Assembly (NCBI RefSeq): GCF_004362895.1
Contig: NZ_SNXI01000014.1
Location: forward strand, 16,255-80,254
Source: Idiomarina aquatica
GTDB taxonomy: Bacteria; Pseudomonadota; Gammaproteobacteria; Enterobacterales; Alteromonadaceae
Direction: 5' to 3'
DNA: 64,000 bases
Shown here: positions 46,440 to 55,952 of the stretch, one piece after another
Layout of the letters: each line of letters starts with the position of its first letter
Position numbering within the stretch: position 1 is the stretch's first letter
Made by a program: the position numbers and the translations under genes
Notes under the pieces: generated by a model
The model's database searches: none
Seen by the model: only the letters and a program-made list of their open reading frames with translations
What the model was told of the DNA's origin: nothing

Positions 46440-47885
46440 GTGACTAACGTGTTAAACCAGCGTACAGAAAACCTGAGTTGGAACGCCTTTGACCACATTT
46501 TACCGGCCGCTAACGCTGAACTTGATGTTTGGCTGGCCGATGTCATGGCCAGACATCAACACAAGGACTACAGCCTGTGGCTAGACTCGGCTGCCGACGA
46601 ACACGTTAACAGCCGTTTTCATATTTTACTAAAGCAGCCACGCTGTTTTTTGCAGGCAACGGATTGCGGTGCCGAATTGCAAGTTTGCGATCCTGAGTTA
46701 GCGCAACAAGGCCTTGCATCCAGGCTGGCATCGGAGCCTTCGTTTTTAGCTGCAGCAAAACACCTTAACCAGCTTATGCAGCAACGTTTTAATGTAACCC
46801 CACATGCTGAAATACCTTTTAATGGTGGTATGGCTGGCTATTTGAGCTACGACTTGGGGCGCCAAATCGAGCATTTGCCGGCAACAAATGAAACCGAGTA
46901 CCAGACAGCTATCGCAGGACTTGGTTTTTATAGCGAGGCGTTGGTCGTGGATAAACGCCATCACCGACTTTGGATCTTAGCACCGGATAACAGCCATCAG
47001 CAGGTGCTCGACTCATGGCTGGACGCGCCTTTGCCCGCGCATAAACCATTTTCGTTGAGTTCCGGCTGGCAAAGTAATATGGACCGCAGCGGTTATGAAC
47101 AACGTTTTAATCGTGTCCATGACTACCTGTTAGCCGGCGACTGTTACCAAATAAATTTGGCACAACGCTTTAAAGCACGTTATTGCGGCGACGAATACCA
47201 GGCCTATTTGCGTTTGCGGCAACAAAATGGCGCGCCATTCTCAGCGTTTATGCGCTTACCCGGCAGCAGTATTTTAAGCGTATCACCGGAACGTTTTTTG
47301 TCGGTTGACCGACAAGCACGGGTAGAGACCAAGCCGATAAAAGGAACACGCCCGCGTTTTAGTAATGCGGATGCTGATCAACGCTCGCGCGACGCACTGC
47401 AAAACGCTGAAAAGGACCGTGCCGAAAACCTCATGATCGTAGACTTACTGCGTAACGACCTGTCGCGAAGTTGTCTGCCGGGAACTATCGACGTCCCGCA
47501 TCTGTTCGCCATTGAAAGTTTTCCGGCGGTACACCACTTGGTATCAACGATACAGGCACAGCTGGATCCGCAAAAATCGGTATTCGATTTGTATCAGGGC
47601 GCCTTCCCCGGCGGTTCGATAACGGGCGCGCCTAAAGTGCGGGCGATGCAAATTATCGAAGAGCTCGAGCCCAACCGCCGCAATATCTATTGTGGCTCGA
47701 TGCTTTACTTGTCGCTTTGTGGTAGCAGTGACAGCAGTATCACCATTCGCACCTTGTTGGCCGAAAACAATGACTTGTATTGCTGGGCCGGCGGCGGTCT
47801 GGTGGTTGATTCTGACAGCGATGCCGAATACCAGGAAACACTGGATAAAGTCGCGCGTATTTTGCCCATACTGGAGTCATCATGA
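46440..47885 (+). CDS. pabB: Aminodeoxychorismate synthase component I
   Basis: A 481-residue chorismate-using enzyme that, with the PabA glutaminase, makes 4-amino-4-deoxychorismate for folate synthesis. The catalytic domain (about 215-475) holds NLAQRFKARYCGDEYQAYL, SPERFLSV, the PabB signature KPIKGTRPR and FPGGSITGAPKVRAMQIIEELE. The start is GTG at 46440 after GAGAGAGACTGAACGCCA. The stop overlaps the start of the CoA diphosphatase gene as ATGA. Anthranilate synthase TrpE is less likely because of the KPIKGT context and the missing TrpG. Confidence 0.93.
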   Translation: MTNVLNQRTENLSWNAFDHILPAANAELDVWLADVMARHQHKDYSLWLDSAADEHVNSRFHILLKQPRCFLQATDCGAELQVCDPELAQQGLASRLASEPSFLAAAKHLNQLMQQRFNVTPHAEIPFNGGMAGYLSYDLGRQIEHLPATNETEYQTAIAGLGFYSEALVVDKRHHRLWILAPDNSHQQVLDSWLDAPLPAHKPFSLSSGWQSNMDRSGYEQRFNRVHDYLLAGDCYQINLAQRFKARYCGDEYQAYLRLRQQNGAPFSAFMRLPGSSILSVSPERFLSVDRQARVETKPIKGTRPRFSNADADQRSRDALQNAEKDRAENLMIVDLLRNDLSRSCLPGTIDVPHLFAIESFPAVHHLVSTIQAQLDPQKSVFDLYQGAFPGGSITGAPKVRAMQIIEELEPNRRNIYCGSMLYLSLCGSSDSSITIRTLLAENNDLYCWAGGGLVVDSDSDAEYQETLDKVARILPILESS

Positions 47886-48496
47886 GTATCAAAAACCGCG
47901 CCGACTTTATCCGTCGTTTTAATCTGCACCCTCACGCACCGGTGACGCGTCGGGTCGATGAGCCATTACGCAAGCGTCTGCGCCCCGCGGCCGTGCTGAT
48001 ACCGCTGATTGAACGTCCGCACGGATTATCGCTTATTTTGACACAACGCTCGGCAAAGCTGCGCCAGCATGCCGGTCAAATTAGTTTCCCCGGTGGTCGC
48101 TATGAACATCATGACCGCAATTTACTGACTACGGCACTACGCGAAACCGAAGAGGAAATCGGTTTACCGAGACAACAAGTCGAAGTCATTGGTCGCTTGC
48201 AGGATTATCCGGTGCTGAGTAATTTTATGATCCGCCCCTATGTTGGCTTTGTCCAACCGCAACAAGCGTTAGTGGCTGAAGCTGGTGAGGTGGCAGAAAT
48301 TTTTGAAGTTCCACTGGCAGATATCCTCGATCTGAACAATCATTACGCCTACCGTATTAAAAAATTTATTTACGACCGTGTTTATTTTATCCCCTGGCAG
48401 CACCGCAATATTTGGGGCGCCACTGCGGGTATTTTGCGTGAGCTTGCTGAACAGTTACAACCCGAGGCTCGCCACAAAGTCCGACCACTCAATTAG
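47882..48496 (+). CDS. nudL: Nudix CoA diphosphatase (NudL/YeaB-like)
   Basis: A 204-residue Nudix hydrolase that cleaves CoA to 3',5'-ADP and phosphopantetheine. The family signature LTQRSAKLRQHAGQISFPGG is intact and leads into a complete Nudix box (REPT-type: GG, then RETEEEIG). The C-terminal half carries FMIRPYVGFV and IWGATAGILREL, as in YeaB. The ATGA overlap with pabB indicates translational coupling, an arrangement also seen in E. coli (pabB-yeaB-sdaA). sdaA follows 113 bp later, so that order is conserved here too. Confidence 0.92.
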   Translation: MSIKNRADFIRRFNLHPHAPVTRRVDEPLRKRLRPAAVLIPLIERPHGLSLILTQRSAKLRQHAGQISFPGGRYEHHDRNLLTTALRETEEEIGLPRQQVEVIGRLQDYPVLSNFMIRPYVGFVQPQQALVAEAGEVAEIFEVPLADILDLNNHYAYRIKKFIYDRVYFIPWQHRNIWGATAGILRELAEQLQPEARHKVRPLN

Positions 48497-48609
48497 TTGC
48501 GGCCGGTATAAGATAGGCGAATTAATTATGTCGAAATGCTTGCCAACCCCCTGGCTCTGCATGCGACAATAAGTTGTAAATACATTTAAGTGAAACAGGT
48601 TAATCACTA

Positions 48610-49983
48610 ATGATCAGTGTTTTTGACATTTATAAAATTGGTATTGGTCCTTCAAGCTCTCACACCGTAGGGCCTATGCGCGCTGCCTACGACTTTTTAA
48701 ATGCAGCTAAGGACGCAGGACACCTACAAAACGCCGATGCGGTCGAAGTCGAGCTATTTGGTTCGCTTGGCCAAACGGGTAAAGGCCATGGTACCGGCAA
48801 AGCCGTTATTCTGGGACTGGCCGGTGAACTGCCGGAAACTGTTGATACTGATAATGTCGATAACTTTCTGGCTGAAACTAACGATACGCAAACACTTAAT
48901 TTGCTGGGCGAGAAGCAAGTCAAGTTCCCGCGCGAGGGCGCTATTGTGTTCCATCGCCGTAAAACCATGCCCAAGCATGCGAATGCAATGGAACTGCGTT
49001 TACTAAAAGACGGAGAAGTTCTCTACAAAGATTTATACTACTCAATTGGTGGCGGCTTTATCGTTCGCGATGAGGACTTTGACGAAACTCTGGAAGAAGC
49101 CATTGAGCAGTCCAGTAAGCCTATCCCCTACCCGTTTGACACGGCGGCACAATTACTCGAGCACTGCGAAGAAAATAGCATGCGCATCAGCTCGTTAATG
49201 ATGGCGAATGAAAAAGTTTTTCGCAGCGAAGAGGATATTCGCGCAGGTCTGATGAAGATCTGGAAAACCATGCAGCAAAGTATTGAGAACGGCATCAGTA
49301 CCGAGGGCATTCTGCCGGGTGGTTTGAAAGTGCGGCGCCGCGCTTCGGCGTTATATCAGCGCCTGAAAAAAGAAAAAACCACCGAACCGATGCAGTTTAT
49401 GGACTGGGTCGATTTATTTGCCCTGGCTGTAAATGAAGAAAACGCCGCCGGCGGGCGCATCGTTACCGCGCCAACCAACGGCGCCGCAGGTATTATCCCG
49501 GCGGTTATGAGTTATGCCGATAAGTTTATCGAAAAACTCGACGAAGATGCCGTGGTGCGGTTCCTGCTCACTTCCGCAGCCATTGGTATCCTGTATAAAA
49601 AGAACGCGTCAATCTCAGGTGCAGAAGTGGGTTGTCAGGGTGAAGTTGGCGTAGCTTGTTCAATGGCAGCCGCCGCCTTGGCTGAATTCACCGGAGGTTC
49701 ACCCAGAACTGTTGAGAACGCGGCTGAAATTGGTATGGAACATAACCTGGGGCTGACCTGCGATCCGGTCGGTGGATTGGTTCAGGTTCCCTGCATTGAA
49801 CGTAACGCGATGGGCGCCATTAAAGCCATCAACGCTGCACGTTTAGCTATGCGTGGTGATGGTAACCACAAGGTATCGCTGGATAAAGTGATAAAAACCA
49901 TGTGGGATACCGGTAATGATATGAAGACCAAGTATAAAGAGACCGCGCGCGGCGGTTTAGCGGTCAATATTATCGAATGCTAG
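48610..49983 (+). CDS. sdaA: L-serine ammonia-lyase
   Basis: A 457-residue single-chain iron-sulfur serine deaminase making pyruvate and ammonia. The beta domain begins [25 protein letters not shown]. The alpha domain carries the catalytic and cluster region [41 protein letters not shown] and [20 protein letters not shown]. Length matches E. coli SdaA (454). It ends before a hairpin terminator shared with cysB. Confidence 0.96.
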   Translation: MISVFDIYKIGIGPSSSHTVGPMRAAYDFLNAAKDAGHLQNADAVEVELFGSLGQTGKGHGTGKAVILGLAGELPETVDTDNVDNFLAETNDTQTLNLLGEKQVKFPREGAIVFHRRKTMPKHANAMELRLLKDGEVLYKDLYYSIGGGFIVRDEDFDETLEEAIEQSSKPIPYPFDTAAQLLEHCEENSMRISSLMMANEKVFRSEEDIRAGLMKIWKTMQQSIENGISTEGILPGGLKVRRRASALYQRLKKEKTTEPMQFMDWVDLFALAVNEENAAGGRIVTAPTNGAAGIIPAVMSYADKFIEKLDEDAVVRFLLTSAAIGILYKKNASISGAEVGCQGEVGVACSMAAAALAEFTGGSPRTVENAAEIGMEHNLGLTCDPVGGLVQVPCIERNAMGAIKAINAARLAMRGDGNHKVSLDKVIKTMWDTGNDMKTKYKETARGGLAVNIIEC

Positions 49984-49991
49984 TTAACACA

Positions 49992-51014
<1,023 letters not shown>

Positions 51015-51047
51015 TTATAAAAAAATAATATAGTAAATTGATTATTT

Positions 51048-51758
51048 ATGCCAAACACTAAATTACCTGAATCCTGCTCTGATCGCGGTATCGACTTTTC
51101 GACGGTGCTCGCAAGTACCGTGCATGACATGAAAAATTCGCTCGCTTTAGTTCTGCAGCAACTGGAATCCGTCATCGACCGAACTCAGGACACAACGCTG
51201 GGTAACGACATCGCTCACGTACATTACGAAGCTCAACGTATTAATGCCAACCTGGTGCAGTTACTGCAATTATACCGTCATCAGCAAAATGGTCAGGCGC
51301 TGAATATTGAACACCAATACCTGGATGAAATTATCGAAGAAGTGGTGATGAACAATGAACTATACCTGGAGCAACGCGGCATCGAATTGACGCAACAAGG
51401 TATTGAGGAATGCACCGCATTTTGCGATCGCGACCTGACAGTTAACTTGTTAAACGACATAGTCATTAATGCCATGCGCTATACCGCCGATAAACTGGTT
51501 ATTACGGCGCAGCAATCTAAAACCGGCGGGGTTACTCTGAGCATCAATGATAATGGTCCCGGTTATCCGCAAGAAATGCTCGATGCCGTGCCGACACTGG
51601 GCGCAACTCAACCCAATGAAGACTCGCGTACCGGGCTGGGTTTATACTTTGCACAACAAATTGCAGAAGCACATGAACGCAATGGCAAAAAGGGTTATAT
51701 TGAATTGCAAAATGGCGGACAGCTGGGCGGTAGTGTGTTTAAATTGGTATTGCCCTAA
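51048..51758 (+). CDS. Soluble sensor histidine kinase
   Basis: A 236-residue kinase with no transmembrane segment. The H-box is STVHDMKNSLALVLQQLE, with the phospho-accepting His at about residue 26. The HATPase domain has an N-box (LLNDIVINAMRYTADK), a G1 box (NDNGPGYPQEM) and a G2 box (RTGLGLYFAQQIAEAHERNG). The sensory input is almost absent, since only about 20 residues precede the H-box, so another protein must supply the signal. The partner regulator could be one of the receivers in this window (61685 or 54970), but that is a guess. The ribosome site is weak. Confidence 0.85.
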   Translation: MPNTKLPESCSDRGIDFSTVLASTVHDMKNSLALVLQQLESVIDRTQDTTLGNDIAHVHYEAQRINANLVQLLQLYRHQQNGQALNIEHQYLDEIIEEVVMNNELYLEQRGIELTQQGIEECTAFCDRDLTVNLLNDIVINAMRYTADKLVITAQQSKTGGVTLSINDNGPGYPQEMLDAVPTLGATQPNEDSRTGLGLYFAQQIAEAHERNGKKGYIELQNGGQLGGSVFKLVLP

Positions 51759-51799
51759 CAAAAACTGATAATAATACGGGTCTAACAACCGGAAATCGC

Positions 51800-52555
51800 A
51801 TGTTATACACCATTATAATTTCGCTGATTATTTTGCTGGCCATATTAGCGGTCATGATTGGCGCTGTGCAGCAGCATAAGCAAAAACAGGACATCGCCCG
51901 ACGCCAAAAATTGGCAAAATTTCGGGCTGCGCTGGAGCAAGTCGAGGATTTGCTCAACATGGCCAGTTACTTCCCCATCGGCAAGTCGATGTTAGCCGTA
52001 CTCAACTCTCGTGCCCGTGAGTTATTAGCGGGAATGGATGAAGTCAGCCCCAGCGACGATTACAAAGCACGCATAAAAGATTATGACCAACGCCTGCAGC
52101 AGATGGATCGTAACGACACCTCGCTGATCACAGAGGAATTTGAATTACCGCACAACGATAAACAAATTATCGCCATGATCAACGCACTCAAGCGGCTTCG
52201 CAGTGCACTGCGTTCAGAACATGCGCGCGGTAAAGTTGACAGCCATGTTTACACCACAGAAGATGCTCGTTTACAAAAGCTGCAACTAAAAATTAGCGTT
52301 GAGACGTTAATTCGACGCGGCCAAAATGCCTATCAAGGTCATATGTTAGGATCAGCGCGTCAGTACTACGAAAAAGCCCAACGCACGCTCGAAGATCAGA
52401 GCTACAGCGATGACTACATCGAATCACGTTCGGCAACGATTAGCCAGGCACTCGAACAAATCACCAGCGAACTGCGCGATGTCAACACGCGAGACGCGGC
52501 AAATCGCAAGCAGGACGAACTGGAAGAATTGTTCCAACCGAAGAAAAAGTGGTAA
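51800..52555 (+). CDS. Hypothetical membrane-anchored coiled-coil protein
   Basis: I do not recognise the family of this 251-residue protein. A single N-terminal transmembrane helix (about 3-22) is followed by a long charged, mainly alpha-helical cytoplasmic region with coiled-coil character (KFRAALEQVEDLLNMASYFP, then IKDYDQRLQQMDRN). A possible TPR-like pair follows near residues 175-200 (LIRRGQNAYQGHMLGSARQYYEKAQRTLED). It is followed after 3 bp by yciH and preceded by the histidine kinase after 41 bp, so the three may be co-transcribed. A scaffold role is speculation. Confidence 0.72.
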   Translation: MLYTIIISLIILLAILAVMIGAVQQHKQKQDIARRQKLAKFRAALEQVEDLLNMASYFPIGKSMLAVLNSRARELLAGMDEVSPSDDYKARIKDYDQRLQQMDRNDTSLITEEFELPHNDKQIIAMINALKRLRSALRSEHARGKVDSHVYTTEDARLQKLQLKISVETLIRRGQNAYQGHMLGSARQYYEKAQRTLEDQSYSDDYIESRSATISQALEQITSELRDVNTRDAANRKQDELEELFQPKKKW

Positions 52556-52558
52556 ACC

Positions 52559-52894
52559 ATGACCGATTGGAAAGACCAATTAAGCCAATTAGTTTATTCG
52601 ACAGACAGCGGCAAAGTGGATGCTGAACCGGAGCCTGAAGTAATTCCCGAAGGCGATGATATTGTCCGCATTCAACGCCAGACTAAAGGCCGTAAAGGCA
52701 AAGGCGTAACCATTATCACCGGTATCGGCGCTCCCGAAACAGAATTGAAAGCAATAGCGAAAAAATTAAAACAACACTGTGGTGTTGGTGGCGCCGTTAA
52801 GGATTACACCATCGAGTTACAAGGTGACCAGCGACAAGCTGCAAAGCAATGGCTGGAAAAACAACAATACCGGGTTAAGCTGGCGGGCGGCTGA
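52559..52894 (+). CDS. yciH: SUI1/eIF1-like translation factor YciH
   Basis: A 111-residue SUI1-domain protein homologous to E. coli YciH, which resembles eIF1 and can inhibit abnormal initiation. The domain covers about residues 35-111, with RKGKGVTIITGIGA, LKAIAKKLKQHCGVGGAVKD and TIELQGDQRQAAKQWLEKQQ. The 3' end overlaps the convergent partner-switch regulator gene by 20 bp. Confidence 0.93.
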   Translation: MTDWKDQLSQLVYSTDSGKVDAEPEPEVIPEGDDIVRIQRQTKGRKGKGVTIITGIGAPETELKAIAKKLKQHCGVGGAVKDYTIELQGDQRQAAKQWLEKQQYRVKLAGG

Positions 52895-54557
52895 GATCGT
52901 AGTCGACAAATAAAATACGTCCCTGTTCACGCCACTCTACTTTATCTGCAAAGTTCTTAACCAGTTCCAGGCCCCGACCAAAGAGTTGTTCATTAGTGGC
53001 AACGGACTCGCCTGTGCGGTCTACCGGAAAGGGGCATTCGCCGTTTGAGCTAATAGCAAAACTTATCCGCTCCTCGACCGGTGTGTAATGAATATCAATT
53101 TGAATGGCGAAGTCCTGGTTTTGCCGCAAGCGCTGCTGACGCTCTACATAATAACGTTCAAATCCCAGCACCTCCTTCATATCTGAATCCAGCTGCAGTA
53201 CGTTATGATCTAAAATATTGTTAAAGCACTCTGCAAATAATAAATACAACGTTGTTTTATGGCTTTTCAACGCCTCTAGCTTGCCTAAAGAGTCAACCAG
53301 CTGCTGCATAGGATCAAGCTTCTCTACTTCACGCTTGCCTATAGTCACTGACAGTGTAAATGGCAGGTGGTTGTGTTCGGTTGATTGTTTACTATCGACG
53401 GGTGCGTTGCGCTTACAGTCAAGCACTACTAACGATAGATCATCATGTATTTGTTGATTCGCATCCATCATTTGCTTGAGCTGCTGACACACATTTTCAA
53501 AAGCCTGCTCAGGATCGCATTGCCACGCTCGCGACACCATTTGGGTAAAACCCGCTTCACCCAACATGGCCTTATCCGCTAATTGCATTTCTACCACGCC
53601 ATCAGTGAAGGCGATAACACTGTGATCTTGACTAACAAATAAGTGTTCGACCTGATTATCAAAATCCTCAGTCGATAGAATACCCAGCGCCATATGGCGA
53701 GACGGAATGTGGTGCTGAACCTCGCCTGACGAATTGATTACCAGGGCGTCAGGTATACCGCCGTTCCAACACGTTAAGCGCTCGCCGCCCGGCGACAACT
53801 CAATAATAAGTGCAGCGCAAAACATGTCATCAGGTAACAAATTTAATAGCCGCTGATTAAATTCAGCCGCCATATCGCTTACCGATAAACCGCGTGACGC
53901 CATCCCAAAAAATGCTTGTGAAAGAGGCAAGGTACCGGTGGCGGGAGCCAACCCATGACCAGTGAAGTCGCCGAGAAACAGGTAATAGTTACCAAAAGGC
54001 CCCTCTTTGCCCAAACACAAGTCACCGTTAAAGGTGCTGACCGAGCGCAAATAGCTTTTTATATAAGGCTTATTAAGTTCATTTTCTCGCAGGGCATTGT
54101 GCAACATGTGCTGCACCACGCTTTGCTCACGCTCCATACGATTAGAATGCCAGTTCAATGTTTTATTTTTTTGCGCCAGCGAATAACTTAACTCTCTAAC
54201 GCGACCATGGGCACTGATTTTTGCCTGCAGTACCACCGGCTCAAACGGCACGCTCAGGAAGTCATCGCCACCCACCTGCAGACACCGTAGCAAGGTATCT
54301 TTAGCATCCAGGGCGGTAATAAAAATAATAGGCAGGTGTACGTTGCCACTCAGTTCTTTTAGACGGGGAGCCGTCTCAAAGCCATTTAGCACCGGCATCA
54401 TCACATCCAACAGCACGATTTGCGGTTGCACGCTGTTAAACACTTCCAGGGCACGTTGCCCATTGTCGACACAAACCACGCTATGCCCCATGCCTGTCAG
54501 CAAACCCTCGAGCATGATTTGGTTGGCTTTTTGGTCGTCTACAACCAGAATTTTCAT
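52875..54557 (-). CDS. Response regulator with PP2C phosphatase and HATPase domains (CrsR-like partner switch)
   Basis: A 560-residue protein with three domains. The receiver (1-122) has VVDDQ and phosphoacceptor D51 in LLDVMMP. The SpoIIE/PP2C phosphatase (about 175-375) has YLFLGDFTGHGLAPATG, AFTDGVVEMQL and DDLSLVVLDC. The anti-sigma-like HATPase (about 420-555) has an N-box in FAECFNNILDHNVL. This is the architecture of Shewanella CrsR and Pseudomonas HsbR, which act on a STAS protein to control RpoS or a related sigma/anti-sigma pathway; the STAS partner is the next gene upstream. The conserved receiver Lys before Pro-Phe is Val here (V103, LSVPFEP), so its phospho-switch may be altered. 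The start overlaps the STAS stop by one base. Confidence 0.85.
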   Translation of the reverse strand: MKILVVDDQKANQIMLEGLLTGMGHSVVCVDNGQRALEVFNSVQPQIVLLDVMMPVLNGFETAPRLKELSGNVHLPIIFITALDAKDTLLRCLQVGGDDFLSVPFEPVVLQAKISAHGRVRELSYSLAQKNKTLNWHSNRMEREQSVVQHMLHNALRENELNKPYIKSYLRSVSTFNGDLCLGKEGPFGNYYLFLGDFTGHGLAPATGTLPLSQAFFGMASRGLSVSDMAAEFNQRLLNLLPDDMFCAALIIELSPGGERLTCWNGGIPDALVINSSGEVQHHIPSRHMALGILSTEDFDNQVEHLFVSQDHSVIAFTDGVVEMQLADKAMLGEAGFTQMVSRAWQCDPEQAFENVCQQLKQMMDANQQIHDDLSLVVLDCKRNAPVDSKQSTEHNHLPFTLSVTIGKREVEKLDPMQQLVDSLGKLEALKSHKTTLYLLFAECFNNILDHNVLQLDSDMKEVLGFERYYVERQQRLRQNQDFAIQIDIHYTPVEERISFAISSNGECPFPVDRTGESVATNEQLFGRGLELVKNFADKVEWREQGRILFVDYDLSRPPA

Positions 54558-54862
54558 TAATTGATAGTAAACATTTTATCGAAACGAGAGATATCCAAAA
54601 TACGCTTAACATCCGGGCGCGCATTGATAAGCTGAATGCCTTTTACACTGCTACCCAACGACTTACGCATATTAATCAGCATACCCAAAGCAGAGCTGTC
54701 CAAGTACTCGGTTTCGCGCAGATCGATAATGACCAGCGGCTGGGTATCGCCAACATGGCTGTACGCTTGACGAAACTCCTGCACTAAACTGAAATCAAAC
54801 TTGCCCTTAATCGCAATAACCAGCTGTTTTTGATCGGCCGAAAACTCCCGCGTAACCCCCAT
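54557..54862 (-). CDS. STAS domain anti-sigma factor antagonist (CrsA-like)
   Basis: A 101-residue STAS protein. The conserved phosphorylation motif is LDSSALGMLI (about residues 50-59), and FDFSLVQEFRQAY is the first helix. In partner switching, the HATPase domain phosphorylates this Ser and the PP2C domain removes the phosphate; both activities are predicted in the adjoining gene. TAATG overlap implies balanced co-expression. A direct repeat of TTTTTTGATTGT lies in the promoter region. The sigma or anti-sigma target is not in the window; RpoS is the family precedent. Confidence 0.88.
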   Translation of the reverse strand: MGVTREFSADQKQLVIAIKGKFDFSLVQEFRQAYSHVGDTQPLVIIDLRETEYLDSSALGMLINMRKSLGSSVKGIQLINARPDVKRILDISRFDKMFTIN

Positions 54863-54871
54863 ATAAACCTC

Positions 54872-54913
54872 TTTTTTGATTGTTATTAAGCTAGGATATA
54901 TTTTTTTGATTGT
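54872..54913. promoter_or_regulatory. Direct repeat in the divergent STAS / double-receiver promoter
   Basis: TTTTTTGATTGT occurs at 54872-54883 and again at 54902-54913, exactly 30 bp apart (about three helical turns), in the 107-bp gap between the divergent genes. This fits side-by-side binding of a regulator; the identity is unknown. Confidence 0.4.
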
Positions 54914-54969
54914 GTTTGTCTGCTAAATCCCATAATCTTTTTGCATCACTAATCAAAGCCTAACCTACT

Positions 54970-55764
54970 ATGTCCGTAGCGCTAGACCAACTAAGAATTT
55001 TGTTGGTAGAACCCTCTGATGTACAACGCAAAGTCATTTCTCAGCATTTAAACCAAGCTGGTTTAGATCAAACCCGCGGCGCTGCAACATTAGCTGAGGC
55101 CAAACAGTTGATCCAGAGTTGGCAACCCGACATCGTTACCAGTGCCATGTATTTTGCTGACGGCACTGCTCACGAACTTATTGAGCATATTCATGCGCAG
55201 CAATTACAGGACACGATACATTTTATGCTGGTATCCAGTGAGCATCGTGCTGACCAACTGGAACAATTCAAACAGTCGGGTATAGTCGCCATTCTACCCA
55301 AGCCTTTTACCCCTGAACAACTACAACGAGCAATAAAAGCTACTGTCGATCTGCTTGACCCGGAGCACCTGGAGTTAGATCTCTACGATATTGAGGACTT
55401 ACGGGTACTGATAGTTGATGACAGCACCACCTCGCGTCACGTCTTGCGACGGGTACTGGAAAACATGGGGGTTGAACATTGTGTTGAGGCTGAAAATGGC
55501 CAGCAGGCTATTGATATTTTGGCCGACCAACAATTTGATTTAATCGTCACCGACTTTAACATGCCGGAGATTAACGGTAGTGAGTTAGCGCAGTATGTTA
55601 GAAACAACACCGCTCACGCCCACACCCCACTGCTGATGGTAACCGCACGAGCCAACGAGCCACAACTGGCCAACGTTAAGCAAAGCGGCGTCGACGCCCT
55701 CACCGATAAGCCGTTCGAACCGGAAATTCTGCGCGGTATTCTAAGTAAGCTACTGAGCCAATAA
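54970..55764 (+). CDS. Response regulator with two receiver domains
   Basis: A 264-residue protein made of two CheY-like domains and no output domain. The first (about 8-125) is degenerate: where a phospho-Asp is expected it reads DIVTSAMYFADG, although the K-P-F loop is kept (LPKPFTP). The second (about 137-262) is complete: LIVDDST, phospho-Asp in LIVTDFNMP, TA in MVTARAN and Lys in LTDKPFEP. It is divergent from the partner-switch operon and may act with it by protein contact. It is followed by a long palindromic terminator-like element. Confidence 0.85.
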   Translation: MSVALDQLRILLVEPSDVQRKVISQHLNQAGLDQTRGAATLAEAKQLIQSWQPDIVTSAMYFADGTAHELIEHIHAQQLQDTIHFMLVSSEHRADQLEQFKQSGIVAILPKPFTPEQLQRAIKATVDLLDPEHLELDLYDIEDLRVLIVDDSTTSRHVLRRVLENMGVEHCVEAENGQQAIDILADQQFDLIVTDFNMPEINGSELAQYVRNNTAHAHTPLLMVTARANEPQLANVKQSGVDALTDKPFEPEILRGILSKLLSQ

Positions 55765-55947
55765 AAAAGGGCCGGTGGGCCCCTCGGCAATTAGGCTGGG
55801 GCTTTTGAACCCCGCTTGAGAAAGACGCCCGCGAGTACATCCCTGTAGGGCTTGACTGGCGCCATCCATGGCGCCAGACACTTTCTCAAACGGGGCATTC
55901 AAAATCCCTTATCGCCTAATTACCGAGGAGCTCACCGGCCCATTTTT
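55763..55947 (+). repeat. Nested palindromic element, copy D, forming a bidirectional terminator
   Basis: A ~185-bp palindrome between convergent genes. The paired arm blocks are GGGCCGGTG / CACCGGCCC, CCTCGG / CCGAGG, AATTAGGC / GCCTAATT and TTGAGAAAG / CTTTCTCAA, bounded by an A6 run on the left and a T5 run on the right. The core (about 55823-55881) contains GAGTACATCCCTGTAGGG and GGCGCCATCCATGGCGCC, matching copies C and E. Confidence 0.88.
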
Positions 55948-55952
55948 AAGTA

